Source: CBDHCC01 sp965219235 (GTDB lineage Bacteria > Pseudomonadota > Alphaproteobacteria > Sphingomonadales > Sphingomonadaceae). From it: 64,000 nucleotides of DNA. This document shows, piece after piece, positions 17,034 through 25,966 of this stretch. Each line of letters starts with the position of its first letter. Position 1 is the stretch's first letter. The stretch spans positions 496,001-560,000 of the forward strand of contig OZ244721.1 in assembly GCA_965219235.1 (NCBI GenBank), given 5' to 3'. A model generated the notes under the pieces. The model had not been told where the DNA came from. It was given only the letters and a program-made list of their open reading frames with translations, and did no database searches. The translations under genes and the position numbers were made by a program.

Positions 17034-20000
17034 GCCCTGTCCACTACGGCGGCGCAGCGATCGCACAAGGCCCCGTCCGCCACGACCTCCGGCAGGTGCC
17101 GCCAGCAGCGGCCGCACTTCGCCGCATCGGTTCGTTTCACGTGAAACATCGCGTCGTCCGTGACGGACGAGACGATGAACAGGTCGGCCAGGTCCTGGCG
17201 GGAGAGCGGCAGGTCGGCGATAGGTAGCGCTACCTCCGCCTCCAGCGAGGAGCGGACCGCCTTGTCGCGGCGCATCGGCTCGATCGCCTCCGTCACGCGC
17301 TCCCGCGCCTCCAGCAGCGTGGCCCAGCGCGCCGCCAGCGCCCCGTCGCGCCAGTCCGCCTCCACCTGTGGCCAGGTCGCCAGGTGGATCGACGCGGCAT
17401 GGGGGAAGCGTGTGCCCCACACCTCCTCGGCGGTGAACGGGATCACCGGGGCGGCCCAGCGGACCATGGCGTGGAACAGCGTGTCGAGCACTTGCAGGTA
17501 GGCGCGGCGGGTGGGGTTGTCCGGCGCGTCGCAATAGAGCGCATCCTTGCGCACGTCGAAGAACAGCGCCGACAGCTCGACATTGGCGAAGTCCAGCAGC
17601 GCGCGGGTGTAGCGGCTGAACGCGAAATCGCCGACCGCCGCGCGCAGCTCGCCGTCCAGCACCGCCAGCCGGTGCAGGATGTAGCGCTCCAGCTCCGGCA
17701 TCGACTCCGCCGCGATCCGTTCGCCCGGCTCCCACCCGTTCAGCGCGCCGAGCAGATAGCGGAAGGTGTTCCTGAGCTTGCGATAGGCGTCCGACGCGCC
17801 GGCCAGCACCTCCGGCCCGACCTTCTGGTCGTCGAAGCTGTCGGTGCTGGCGATCCACAGGCGCAGGATGTCGGCCCCGCTGGTCTCCATGACCTTGAGC
17901 GGATCGACGACGTTGCCGCTCGACTTGGACATCTTGCGCCCTTGGCCGTCGAGCGTGAAGCCGTGGGTGGCCGCCGCCTTGTAGGGCGCGACGCCGCGCG
18001 TGCCGCAGGACTCCAGCAGCGACGACTGGAACCAGCCGCGATGCTGGTCGGAGCCCTCCAGCACCAGGTCGGCCCGGACCGCGCCGAACCGCGCCTCCGT
18101 CACGAAGGCGTGGGTGCAGCCGGAGTCGAACCACACGTCCAGGATGTCCTGGACCGGCTCCCACTCCGCCGGGTCGTGGTCGGGGCCGAGGAAGGCGGAA
18201 TGGTCGGCGGTGAACCAGGCGTCCGCGCCGTGTGCGGCGAAGGCCTGGAGGATGCGCTCGTTCACCGCCGGGTCCACGAGGCGCTCGCCCGTGCGACGGT
18301 GGAGATAAAAGGCGATCGGCACGCCCCAGGCGCGCTGGCGGGAGATCACCCAGTCGGGGCGGGCCTCGACCATCGAGCGGATGCGGTTGACCGAGCGCGG
18401 AGGGAGCCAGCGGACGGTGTTGATGGCGGTCAGCGCGCGCTGGCGTAGCGTCTCCGCTCCCCTCCCTTCAAGGGAGGGGTTGGGGGTGGGTGGCGACGGC
18501 GAAGCCGAGCCTGGCGCGGCGGCATCGAAGCTCGCTGCGCTCGCACCCACCCCCGACCCCTCCCTGGTCAGGGAGGGGAGAGGTGCGTCCATCGCGATGA
18601 ACCACTGCGGCGTGGCGCGGAAGATCAGCTTGGCCTTGGACCGCCAGCTGTGGGGGTAGGAGTGGCGGTAGTCGGCGCTCGCCGCCACCAGCGCGCCGGC
18701 CTCGCGCAGGTCGGCGCAGATCGGCCCGTCGGGCGCGTTGAACTTCGAATTGATGACCGACCCCTCGCCGCCCAGCCACGGCCAGTCGGCGCGGTAGCGG
18801 CCGTCACCCTCGACCGCGAACACTGGGGAGAGGCCGTACTGCCCGCACAGCTCGAAATCGTCCTCGCCGTGGTCGGGGGACATATGGACAAGCCCCGTGC
18901 CCGCGTCGGTGGTGACGAAGGTGCCGGGGAGGAACGGGCGGGGCTGTGCGAAGAAGCCGTCGTCGACCCCTCCACCATCCCCGCTCCCCGGCTCGTCATC
19001 CCCGCGAAGGCGGGGATCCATGCTCGGCCCGTTCCCCCGTCCGGCCGCATCCTGACTGGCCTCTCTGTCGGAGCTTGGATCCCCGCCTTCGCGGGGATGA
19101 CGGGTGGGGGAGAGCCGCCCCGCCATCGGGTGCCGCGCGACCGTGCCGGCGAGGTCGGAGCCTTTGCCTGCCCATTTCCGCTCCCAAGCCTGATCAGCGC
19201 CAGGAGCAACTCGGTCCAGAAACGAAGATAGAAGATTCTTAGCGACTAGGAACCTCGAACCCGAAGCTCCATGGCGAATGAAGTCGTTGCCCAAAGCGCC
19301 TTTCTGGACCAGCACATACTCCACCTCCTCCCCATAGGCGATCGCCTGGTTCACGGGGATCGTCCAGGGCGTCGTCGTCCACACCACCGCGTGCGCGCCG
19401 ATCAGCTCCTCGACCGGCGAGTCCGTGATCTCGAACGCCACGTCGATCTGGGTCGACGTGATGTCCTCGTACTCCACCTCCGCCTCGGCGAGCGCGGTCC
19501 GTTCGACCGGCGACCACATCACCGGCTTGGCCCCGCGATAGACCTGGTCCGTGTCGGCGAACCTGTAGAGTTCGCGCAGGATCGCGGCCTCGGCGGCGAA
19601 GTCCATCGTGAGGTACGGGGCGTCCCAGTCGCCGATCACGCCCAGCCGCTCGAACTGGGGGCGCTGCACCTCGACCCACTTGGCGGCGTAGGCGCGGCAT
19701 TCGGCGCGGAACTCGGCCGCCGGCACGTCCTCCTTGGACCGCTTGGCCTTGCGGTACGCCTCCTCCACCTTCCACTCGATCGGCAGGCCGTGGCAGTCCC
19801 AGCCGGGCACGAACGGCGCGTCCCTGCCGAGCAGCGTCTGGGTGCGGACCACCAGGTCCTTGAGCACCTTGTTGAGCGCGTGGCCGATGTGGATGTCGCC
19901 GTTGGCGTAGGGCGGGCCGTCATGGAGCAGGAAGCGCTCCGCCCCGGCCCGCGCGCGGCGGAGCTGGCCGTAGAGGTCGCCGGCCTGCCACTTGGCCAGG

Positions 20001-20104
20001 ATCGCGGGCTCCCTGGCGGCGAGGTTCGCCTTCATCGGGAAGTCGGTCTTCGGCAGGAAGACGGTGTCGCGCCAGTCGCGCTGGGTGTCGGGGGCGTCGC
20101 TCAT
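17030..20104 (-). CDS. ileS: Isoleucyl-tRNA synthetase carrying two repeat-encoded insertions
   Basis: Charges tRNA-Ile. Class I motifs HIGH (residues 72-75) and KMSKS (724-728), the editing-domain motif GTGLVHMSPDHGEDD (402-416) and a C-terminal zinc site (CGRCWRHLPEVV...CDRC) are all present. The protein is 1024 residues, versus about 935-960 usually. The excess is two low-complexity insertions: residues about 331-375 in the CP1 editing domain (RHPREGGDP...MDPRLRGDD) and about 507-551 (PSLTREGSG...NPSLEGRG) after the conserved WFIAMD. Both are translations of intergenic palindromic repeats, read in frame without stops. Removing them gives about 934 residues. Confidence 0.96.
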   Translation of the reverse strand: MSDAPDTQRDWRDTVFLPKTDFPMKANLAAREPAILAKWQAGDLYGQLRRARAGAERFLLHDGPPYANGDIHIGHALNKVLKDLVVRTQTLLGRDAPFVPGWDCHGLPIEWKVEEAYRKAKRSKEDVPAAEFRAECRAYAAKWVEVQRPQFERLGVIGDWDAPYLTMDFAAEAAILRELYRFADTDQVYRGAKPVMWSPVERTALAEAEVEYEDITSTQIDVAFEITDSPVEELIGAHAVVWTTTPWTIPVNQAIAYGEEVEYVLVQKGALGNDFIRHGASGSRFLVAKNLLSSFLDRVAPGADQAWERKWAGKGSDLAGTVARHPMAGRLSPTRHPREGGDPSSDREASQDAAGRGNGPSMDPRLRGDDEPGSGDGGGVDDGFFAQPRPFLPGTFVTTDAGTGLVHMSPDHGEDDFELCGQYGLSPVFAVEGDGRYRADWPWLGGEGSVINSKFNAPDGPICADLREAGALVAASADYRHSYPHSWRSKAKLIFRATPQWFIAMDAPLPSLTREGSGVGASAASFDAAAPGSASPSPPTPNPSLEGRGAETLRQRALTAINTVRWLPPRSVNRIRSMVEARPDWVISRQRAWGVPIAFYLHRRTGERLVDPAVNERILQAFAAHGADAWFTADHSAFLGPDHDPAEWEPVQDILDVWFDSGCTHAFVTEARFGAVRADLVLEGSDQHRGWFQSSLLESCGTRGVAPYKAAATHGFTLDGQGRKMSKSSGNVVDPLKVMETSGADILRLWIASTDSFDDQKVGPEVLAGASDAYRKLRNTFRYLLGALNGWEPGERIAAESMPELERYILHRLAVLDGELRAAVGDFAFSRYTRALLDFANVELSALFFDVRKDALYCDAPDNPTRRAYLQVLDTLFHAMVRWAAPVIPFTAEEVWGTRFPHAASIHLATWPQVEADWRDGALAARWATLLEARERVTEAIEPMRRDKAVRSSLEAEVALPIADLPLSRQDLADLFIVSSVTDDAMFHVKRTDAAKCGRCWRHLPEVVADGALCDRCAAVVDRA
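18452..18590. repeat. Family A palindromic repeat inside ileS
   Basis: Same ends (CCCTCCCTTCAAGGGAGGGG and CTCCCTGGTCAGGGAGGGG) and inner arms (GGGGTGGGTGGCGA, CTCGCACCCACCCCC) as the intergenic copies. It is about 135 bases, a multiple of three as inserted, and free of stops in the ileS frame. Confidence 0.85.
18990..19104. repeat. Family B palindromic repeat inside ileS
   Basis: Ends are GTCATCCCCGCGAAGGCGGG and its inverse TCCCCGCCTTCGCGGGGATG; each end is itself a hairpin. The same element occurs at 37.79-37.86 kb. It lies in frame within the editing domain of ileS. Confidence 0.85.
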
Positions 20105-20173
20105 CGTGCCGGCGCCTTAGCGGGGCGGGAGGGGGGCGTCACCCTCCACCCTTTTGCACATCCGCAGTTACCC

Positions 20174-20240
20174 CGCTCAGCCTGAGCTTGTCGAAGGCGG
20201 GTTCTGGCGGGGACGGGCTTCAACAGGCTCAGCCTGAGCG
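20174..20240. repeat. Family D repeat pair
   Basis: CTGAGCTTGTCGAAGG followed in inverse orientation by a degenerate CTTCAACAGGCTCAG. This is the common CTGAGC(T/C)TGTCGAAGG element, also present at 23.4, 53.0 and 61.0 kb. Confidence 0.7.
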
Positions 20241-20307
20241 GAGGGGGGAGGGCTCAGCTTCAGGCGGAGGAGGGCACGAGGGGGCCGCTGCCCTTGCGGG
20301 GGTCCAG

Positions 20308-20447
20308 CCTCCCCTCCCTAAAAGGGAGGGGATCAAGGGGTGGGTGAGCGGAGGCGGGGCTCGATGCCCCGGCTCCGCTTCCTGCTCCGCACAGGCTCGG
20401 CTTCGCCTCGCACCCACCCCCGGCCCCTCCCTTGCAGGGAGGGGAGT
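20308..20447. repeat. Family A palindromic repeat
   Basis: Starts CTCCCCTCCCTAAAAGGGAG and ends CTCCCTTGCAGGGAGGGG, with inner GGGGTGGGTGAGCG and CGCACCCACCCCC. Together with the family D pair it makes up the 350-base ileS-ribF gap (20105-20454), in which no gene is seen. Confidence 0.75.
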
Positions 20448-20454
20448 TCATGGA

Positions 20455-21390
20455 TCACTCGCCCGACCAGCCCGCCAGCACCGCCCGCGCCTCCCGGCAG
20501 TCGCGGTCCATCTGCGCCACCAGCGCGCCCAGGTCGTCGAAGCGCGCCTCCGGCCGCAGGAACGCGTGGAACTCGATCGCCAGCGTCTGCCCGTACAAAT
20601 CCCCGTCGAAGTCGAAGAGATACGTCTCCAGCCCCTCCCTCGGCGGGTCGAACTGCGGCCTCACGCCGACATTGGCCGCGCCGTCCACCACCCGCCCGTC
20701 CGGCAATCGCGCGCGCACCGCATAGACGCCGTAGCGCGGGCGCAGATAGGGGCCGAGCGCCAGGTTGGCGGTGGGATAGCCGATGGTGCGGCCGCGCTTG
20801 TCGCCGTGGATGACCTCGCCCTCCACCGTGTAGGGGCGGGTGAGCAGGCGGGTGGCGGTGGCGCAGTCGCCGGCGGTGAGCGCGTCGCGGACGCGGCTGG
20901 AGGAGACCGGCTCGCCGCCCTCGGCGACCGGCCCGACCGCGCGCGCGCTCAGGCCGTGGCGCGCACCGACCTCGCGCAGCACGTCGACAGTGCCGCCGCG
21001 CGCGCGGCCGAAGGTGAAGTCCTCGCCCGTCACCACCCCGGCCGCGCCGATCCGGCCGATCAGCCGGTCGGTGACGAACGCCTCGGCCGACAGCGCGGCG
21101 AGCGCGTCGTCGAAGGAAAAGACGAGCGTCGCGTCCGCGCCCGCCGCCTCGAACAACGCCTCGCGCTGCTCGAGCGTGGTCAGGCGGAAGGGCGGCAGGT
21201 CGGGCCGGAAGTGGCGCACCGGATGGGGGTCGAAGGTCGCGATCAGCGCGCGCCGGCCCTCGCTCCGCGCCCAGTCGATCGCCGCCCGCGCGACCGCCTG
21301 ATGGCCGCGGTGGAAGCCGTCGAAATTGCCGAGCGCCACGACCGCTCCGCGCCACTCGGCGGCGAGCGGTCCGTCGGCCGACAGCCTCAC
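20455..21390 (-). CDS. ribF: Bifunctional riboflavin kinase/FAD synthetase
   Basis: Makes FMN and FAD. 311 residues. The N-terminal nucleotidyltransferase domain has GNFDGFHRGHQAV, TFDPHPVRHF and FTFGRARGG, and the C-terminal kinase domain has GDKRGRTIGYPTANL and YLFDFDGDLYGQ. The GTG at 21390 overlaps the folA stop (GTGA), which decides the start; upstream codons belong to folA. Confidence 0.95.
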   Translation of the reverse strand: MRLSADGPLAAEWRGAVVALGNFDGFHRGHQAVARAAIDWARSEGRRALIATFDPHPVRHFRPDLPPFRLTTLEQREALFEAAGADATLVFSFDDALAALSAEAFVTDRLIGRIGAAGVVTGEDFTFGRARGGTVDVLREVGARHGLSARAVGPVAEGGEPVSSSRVRDALTAGDCATATRLLTRPYTVEGEVIHGDKRGRTIGYPTANLALGPYLRPRYGVYAVRARLPDGRVVDGAANVGVRPQFDPPREGLETYLFDFDGDLYGQTLAIEFHAFLRPEARFDDLGALVAQMDRDCREARAVLAGWSGE

Positions 21391-21875
21391 GGGCCGAACA
21401 CCGCCGGCTCCAGCGTCACGAAGGCGAAGGCGGGGCGGTCGCCGTCCGCCATGTGCTCGCGCCGCTCGATCTCGCGCCAATGGGCGGGCGGGAACTCGGG
21501 GAGCGCCGTGTCGCCCGGGTAGGCGCGGTGGATCGCGGTCAGCTCGATCCGGTCGGCGTGGGGCAGCGCGGCGTCGATCACCCCCGCCCCGCCGATGACG
21601 CAGGCGTCCGCGCCGGCCATCGACAGGCCGTGCTCGAGCGAATGGGCGGCCTCCGCGCCCCAGGCGAACCAGTTGGGGTCGCGCGACAGCACGATGTGGC
21701 GGCGGCCGGGCAGGCGGCGGGGCAGGCTCTCCCAGGTGCCCCGGCCCATGACGAGCGGGCGGCCCATGGTGACGCGCCTGAAGCGGGCGAGGTCGGCGGG
21801 CAGGTGCCAGGGCAGGCCGCCGTCCGCCCCGATCACGCCGTTGGCGGCGCGCGCGACGACGATGGTCACGGGCAT
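21387..21875 (-). CDS. folA: Dihydrofolate reductase
   Basis: Reduces dihydrofolate with NADPH. 162 residues of normal length: VVARAANGVIGADGGLPWHL, ADLARFRRVTMGRPLVMGR, GTWESLP, HIVLSRDP and the cofactor segment CVIGGAGVIDAAL. It is coupled to ribF by a four-base overlap. thyA, its partner in thymidylate synthesis, lies about 8 kb away. Confidence 0.95.
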   Translation of the reverse strand: MPVTIVVARAANGVIGADGGLPWHLPADLARFRRVTMGRPLVMGRGTWESLPRRLPGRRHIVLSRDPNWFAWGAEAAHSLEHGLSMAGADACVIGGAGVIDAALPHADRIELTAIHRAYPGDTALPEFPPAHWREIERREHMADGDRPAFAFVTLEPAVFGP

Positions 21876-21993
21876 GGGTGGGTGCTCACGGCGGACATGG
21901 GAAGCGCCTTAGCCGGGATCGGGGCGGCGGGGGAAGGTCATAGCCCTCTCCGGCGGGCGGGAGAGGGCAGATTTCAGAAGGGCAGGCGCGCCC

Positions 21994-22356
21994 TCACAAC
22001 CCCAGCAGCACGGCCGAGACCCAGCGGCCCTCATCGCGCAGCAGCGCCCAGGCGCGCGCCGCGGCGCGGCTGTCCATCGCCTCCAGCCCGATGCCGCGCT
22101 CCGCCAGCGCCTCGCGGAACGGCGCGTCGGGTTGGACGAGGGCCGGCCCGGTGCCGACGAGCAGGAACTCGGGCGGCGGGTCGAGGAGGAGCGCGGGCTC
22201 GACCGCTTCGAGCGCGAGCGGCCCGTCGAAGCCGGTGGCGCTGTCCGGCGTCAGGATCAGCCCGCCTGCGAACACCGCCTCGCCGACCACGAAGGCGCGG
22301 CCGCGCAGGCCGGTCACCACCGGGCCGGTCGCGCCGCCCTCGCGCCGCAGGTCCAT
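21994..22356 (-). CDS. Mth938-like domain protein
   Basis: 120 residues with VVTGLRGRAFVVGEAVFAGGL, EFLLVGTGPALVQPD and GIGLEAMDSRAAARAWALL, matching the Mth938/DUF498 family. Its biochemical role is unknown; homologues occur beside secDF in Proteobacteria. Here it follows secF by 27 bases, so it is probably in the yajC-secD-secF operon. Confidence 0.85.
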   Translation of the reverse strand: MDLRREGGATGPVVTGLRGRAFVVGEAVFAGGLILTPDSATGFDGPLALEAVEPALLLDPPPEFLLVGTGPALVQPDAPFREALAERGIGLEAMDSRAAARAWALLRDEGRWVSAVLLGL

Positions 22357-22383
22357 CAGGGGCGTTCCATCAGCGGCGCGCCA

Positions 22384-23364
22384 TCAGACGCGCGCGCCGT
22401 CCGACGTCACCCGCTCCGCGCCCGCCGCCGCTCCGGACGCGCGCGGCACGAAGCTGTCCGGCCCGACCTTCAGCCAGACCAGGATCGGCGCGGCCATGTA
22501 GATCGACGAATAGGTGCCCACGAAGATGCCCAGCATCATCGCGGCGGTGAAGCCGAAGATCACCTCCGGCCCCCAGATCAGGAGCGCGGCGAGCGCGATG
22601 ATCATGGTGAGCGAGGTCATGACGGTGCGCGCCAGCGTCTCGTTCAGGCTGAGGTCGAGCAGCGGGACCATCGCCATCCGGCGGTACTTCTTCAGGTTCT
22701 CGCGCACCCGGTCGTAGACCACGATCGTGTCGTTCAGGGAATAGCCGATGATCGTGAGCAGCGCCGCCACGATGTTCAGGTTGAACTCCAGCCGGGTGAG
22801 CGCGAAGAAGCCGAAGGTGAGCGACACGTCGTGGAACAGCGCGAACAGCGCGCCCACGCCGAACTGCCATTCGAACCGGAACCAGATGTAGATCGAGATC
22901 GCGACCATCGCGAGCACGAGCGAGATCACGCCGGTGCGCAACAGCTCGCCCGACACCTTGCCCGACACGGTGTCGACCGAATCGACCGTGGCGCCGGGAT
23001 AGGACTGGCGCACCCGCGCGATCGTCGCCTCCGCGATGCGGTTGGCGGCGCCCTCCCGCGCCTCCGCGCCGGCGGGCAGGCGCGTGCGGATCTGGATCTG
23101 GTTCGGCCCGCCGAACTCCTGGATCGAGGCGTCGCCCTCGCCGCCGCGCGCCAGCTCCGCGCGCAGCCGGTCGATCGCGGGGGCCTGCGCGAAGGTCATG
23201 CGGATCGACTGGCCGCCGGCGAAGTCGACGCCGAAATTGAGGCCCCGCGTGGCGACCAGCGCCAGCGACGCCGCGATCGTCAGGAACGAGATCGCCATGG
23301 CGACCGTGCGCCACTTCAGGAAGTGGACGTTGGTGTCCTCGGGGACGAGCTTGAGCAGGCGCAT
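22384..23364 (-). CDS. secF: Protein translocase subunit SecF
   Basis: With SecD it uses the proton gradient to drive late steps of Sec export. 326 residues with six membrane helices. Seen: LNFGVDFAGGQSIRM in the periplasmic loop region, FEWQFGVGALFALFHDVSLTFGFF, IGYSLNDTIVVYDRVRENLKKYR and MLGIFVGTYSSIYMAAPI. It is downstream of secD with a 180-base gap that holds a family D repeat. Confidence 0.95.
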   Translation of the reverse strand: MRLLKLVPEDTNVHFLKWRTVAMAISFLTIAASLALVATRGLNFGVDFAGGQSIRMTFAQAPAIDRLRAELARGGEGDASIQEFGGPNQIQIRTRLPAGAEAREGAANRIAEATIARVRQSYPGATVDSVDTVSGKVSGELLRTGVISLVLAMVAISIYIWFRFEWQFGVGALFALFHDVSLTFGFFALTRLEFNLNIVAALLTIIGYSLNDTIVVYDRVRENLKKYRRMAMVPLLDLSLNETLARTVMTSLTMIIALAALLIWGPEVIFGFTAAMMLGIFVGTYSSIYMAAPILVWLKVGPDSFVPRASGAAAGAERVTSDGARV

Positions 23365-23430
23365 GGGTGTTTCAATCCTTGTGGGCTCTCACCGTCAGCG
23401 AGGGGTGCGAGACCGTCTTGACGAACCTAC

Positions 23431-23519
23431 CCGTTCGCCCTGAGCTTGTCGAAGGGCCGTTCTTCTGCGGGGCCGCGGGTGCAGAAGGGCGGTGCTTCGA
23501 CAGGCTCAGCACGAACGGT
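23431..23519. repeat. Family D inverted pair
   Basis: CGTTCGCCCTGAGCTTGTCG and the inverse CGACAGGCTCAGCACGAACG enclose about 45 bases, forming a long stem-loop between secD and secF. It could form an mRNA hairpin within the operon. Confidence 0.8.
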
Positions 23520-23543
23520 TCTCTGTGACGTGCCTGCGGGCGA

Positions 23544-25127
23544 TCAAATCGTTAGCGCCCTCGGCCGGGCGCGGCGGAACCACAGCGACACCAGCATCCG
23601 GCTGAAGGTGACGGCGGTGAACACCGAGGTGATGATGCCGATGACCAGCACGACCGCGAAGCCCTTCACCGGGCCGGAGCCGAAGGCGAACATCAGCGCG
23701 CCGGCGATGACGTTGGTGATGTTGGCGTCGAAGATCGCGCGGCTGGCCTCGCGATAGCCCACCGTCACCGCGTCGAGCGGCCGCCGCCCGCGCTTGATCT
23801 CCTCCCGGATGCGCTCGTTGATCAGCACGTTGGCGTCCACCGCCGCGCCGATCGTCAGCACGAAGCCCGCGATGCCCGGCAGCGTCAAGGTCGCGTTGAT
23901 GAGCGCCATCACGCCCAGGATGACGAAGATGTTCACGATCAGCGCCAGGTCGGCGAACACGCCGAACAGGCCGTAGGTCGCGATCATGAAGACCAGCACC
24001 GCGACGGTCGCGATCGCCGCCGCGATCACGCCCCTGCGGATCGAATCGGCGCCCAGGTCCGGCCCGACCGTGTTCTCCTGGATGACCGTCAGGTCGACCG
24101 GCAGCGACCCGGACTTGAGCGAGATCGCCAGGGTGTTGGCGCTCTCCACCGTGAACGATCCGCTGATCTGCGCGGAGCCGCCCAGGATCGGCTCGTTGAT
24201 GTCGGGCGCCGACAGCACGACGCCGTCGAGGATGATCGCGAAGGGCTTCTTCACGTTCTCCTGCGTGACGCGGGCGAATTTGCGTGCGCCCGATCCGTTG
24301 AACTGCAGCGTCACCACCGGCTCGTTCGACTGGCCGTAGGACTGCGACGCGCCGGTGATCTCCTCGCCCGACACCATCACCTGGCGCTTGACGGCGATCG
24401 CGCCGCCGGCCGCCATCGGCAGGATCTGGCTGCCGATCGGCGCGCGGCCCTGGGCGAGCTGGTCGGGCGTCGCGGTCTCGTCCACCAGCCGGAACTCCAG
24501 CTTGGCGGTCTTGCCGATCAGGTCCTTCAGCTTCTGGGGATCGTCCAGCCCCGGCACCTCGACGACGATGCGGTTGCCGCCCTCGCGGATGATCGTCGGC
24601 TCGCGCGTGCCCAGCGCGTTGATGCGCCGGTCGATCACGTCGCGCGCGATCGTCATCGCCTCGTCGGTCCTGGCCGCCAGGCCGGCGGCGGTGGGGGTCA
24701 GCACGATGCGCGTGCCGTCGACCACCGACAGGTCCCAGTCGCGCTGGCCGGTCAGCCCCGCGCCGCTGGTCAGGTTGTTGACCCGCTCGCGCGCCAGGTC
24801 GAGCTGGGTCGCGTCGCGCACCAGGAAGGACAGCCGGCCGTCCGCGCGGCTGATCTCGCCGACCTCGACGCGCGGGCTCTGGCGCAGCGCGGAGCGGACC
24901 TCGTCCTCCTTGTGCTGGAGCGACACGGCGGCCACGTCCCTGGTGTTCGCCTCCAGCAGGATGTGGCTGCCGCCGGCCAGGTCGAGGCCCAGGTTGATGC
25001 GCGGGGAGAGCGCGGCCGGCCAGCTGGCGGTGACCCGCTCCGGCAGGAGCGAGGGGAGGGCGAAGAACACGCCGATCGCCAGCGCGACCATGGTCGCCAC
25101 GATCTTCCAGCGGGGAAAGTCGAGCAT
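23544..25127 (-). CDS. secD: Protein translocase subunit SecD
   Basis: 527 residues. A first membrane helix is followed by a large periplasmic region (INLGLDLAGGSHILLE, then the P1 region) and five C-terminal helices with TVGPDLGADSIRRGVIAA, LTLPGIAGFVLTIGAAVDAN, VLINERIREEIKRGRRPLDA and the NITNVIAGALMFAFGSGPVKGF segment. It forms an RND-like pair with SecF. yajC lies 10 bases upstream. Confidence 0.96.
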   Translation of the reverse strand: MLDFPRWKIVATMVALAIGVFFALPSLLPERVTASWPAALSPRINLGLDLAGGSHILLEANTRDVAAVSLQHKEDEVRSALRQSPRVEVGEISRADGRLSFLVRDATQLDLARERVNNLTSGAGLTGQRDWDLSVVDGTRIVLTPTAAGLAARTDEAMTIARDVIDRRINALGTREPTIIREGGNRIVVEVPGLDDPQKLKDLIGKTAKLEFRLVDETATPDQLAQGRAPIGSQILPMAAGGAIAVKRQVMVSGEEITGASQSYGQSNEPVVTLQFNGSGARKFARVTQENVKKPFAIILDGVVLSAPDINEPILGGSAQISGSFTVESANTLAISLKSGSLPVDLTVIQENTVGPDLGADSIRRGVIAAAIATVAVLVFMIATYGLFGVFADLALIVNIFVILGVMALINATLTLPGIAGFVLTIGAAVDANVLINERIREEIKRGRRPLDAVTVGYREASRAIFDANITNVIAGALMFAFGSGPVKGFAVVLVIGIITSVFTAVTFSRMLVSLWFRRARPRALTI

Positions 25128-25137
25128 CGCGGCCGGC

Positions 25138-25482
25138 TCAGTCGTTCGCGGGCCTGGGGGTGGAGGTCGAGGTCACGCCGGTCAGCGTCGCCTTGACCAC
25201 CTTCACGCGCACGCCGGACGCGATCTCGACCTCCACCTCGGTCTCGTCGACGCGCGTGACCTTGCCGACGATGCCGCCGGCGGTGACCACCTGGTCGCCG
25301 CGCTGGACGGCGTCGATCATCGCCTTGGTCTCCTTGATCCGGCGGGTCTGCGGGCGGATGAGGAGGAAGTAGAAGATCGCGAAGATCGCGATGTAGGGGA
25401 GCGCCATCACCAGGAACGAGGCGCCGCCCCCCGCGCTGGCGCCCGCGGCGGGCACGGCCTTGAAGAGGGGGAGCAGGGTCAT
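25138..25482 (-). CDS. yajC: Preprotein translocase subunit YajC
   Basis: 114 residues: one membrane helix (MALPYIAIFAIFYFLLIRPQ) with the hallmark RPQTRRIKETKAMIDAVQRGDQV-type continuation, and a cytoplasmic domain with VVTAGGIVGKVTRVDETEVEV. The ATG at 25482 begins MTLLPLFKAVP; the longer reading frame upstream is not conserved. First gene of the yajC-secD-secF cluster. Confidence 0.94.
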   Translation of the reverse strand: MTLLPLFKAVPAAGASAGGGASFLVMALPYIAIFAIFYFLLIRPQTRRIKETKAMIDAVQRGDQVVTAGGIVGKVTRVDETEVEVEIASGVRVKVVKATLTGVTSTSTPRPAND

Positions 25483-25593
25483 GGTCTCGTTTCGGATCGG
25501 GGCGGGTCCGGCGCCCGCGCGGGGGCGCCGGAGGGATGAGGGCGCGGCTAGCAAGGTTGCGGGGATTGGGCAACGGGCGGGGGGCCATCATCC

Positions 25594-25741
25594 GGTCACC
25601 CTCACCCTTCCGCCGCTGAGGGCACCCAAGAAAGTACTACTTTCGTGGAACCCGACGCGGCTCCCTCCCTCTCCCAAGGGGGAGAGGGACTTGGGGCGCG
25701 TCCCCTCTCCCCCCGGGAGAGGGACAGGGTGAGGGTGACCG
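25594..25741. repeat. Family C repeat with GAAAGTAcTACTTTC core
   Basis: About 148 bases: GGTCACCCTCACCCTTCCG...GCTGAGGGCACCC, the palindrome at 25630-25644 (GAAAGTA, C, TACTTTC), two CCCTCTCC hairpins, then GGGTGAGGGTGACC closing it. A nearly identical copy lies at 31032-31172. It occupies most of the gap between yajC and tRNA-Pro. Confidence 0.85.
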
Positions 25742-25793
25742 GAAGCCCCCGCTTGCCATCCCGACGCCCGCGCCCTAGACGCCGCCGCTCGGT

Positions 25794-25870
25794 CGGGACG
25801 TGGCGCAGCCTGGTAGCGCATCACACTGGGGGTGTGGGGGTCGCAGGTTCGAATCCTGTCGTCCCGACCA
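25794..25870 (+). tRNA. tRNA-Pro (GGG)
   Basis: Acceptor CGGGACG pairs with CGTCCCG. The D arm is GCGC...GCGC, the anticodon loop CTGGGGG lies between TCACA and TGTGG (anticodon GGG), and the T arm is CGCAGGTTCGAATCCTG (C-rich stem). The 3' end ACCA is encoded. Confidence 0.94.
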
Positions 25871-25966
25871 GACTGCCGCGTGGGCGGGCGATCGGCTCTT
25901 CGTCGACGCCGTGCCGTCCTCAACGAAGACCCGGTGCGAGGGCGGCTCTCTCGATGCCTGCCTCCT

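Noticed and set aside
17030..20104. ileS considered as two or three gene fragments broken by repeats
   Set aside because: The frame is continuous through both repeats and all catalytic, editing and zinc motifs are in one protein.
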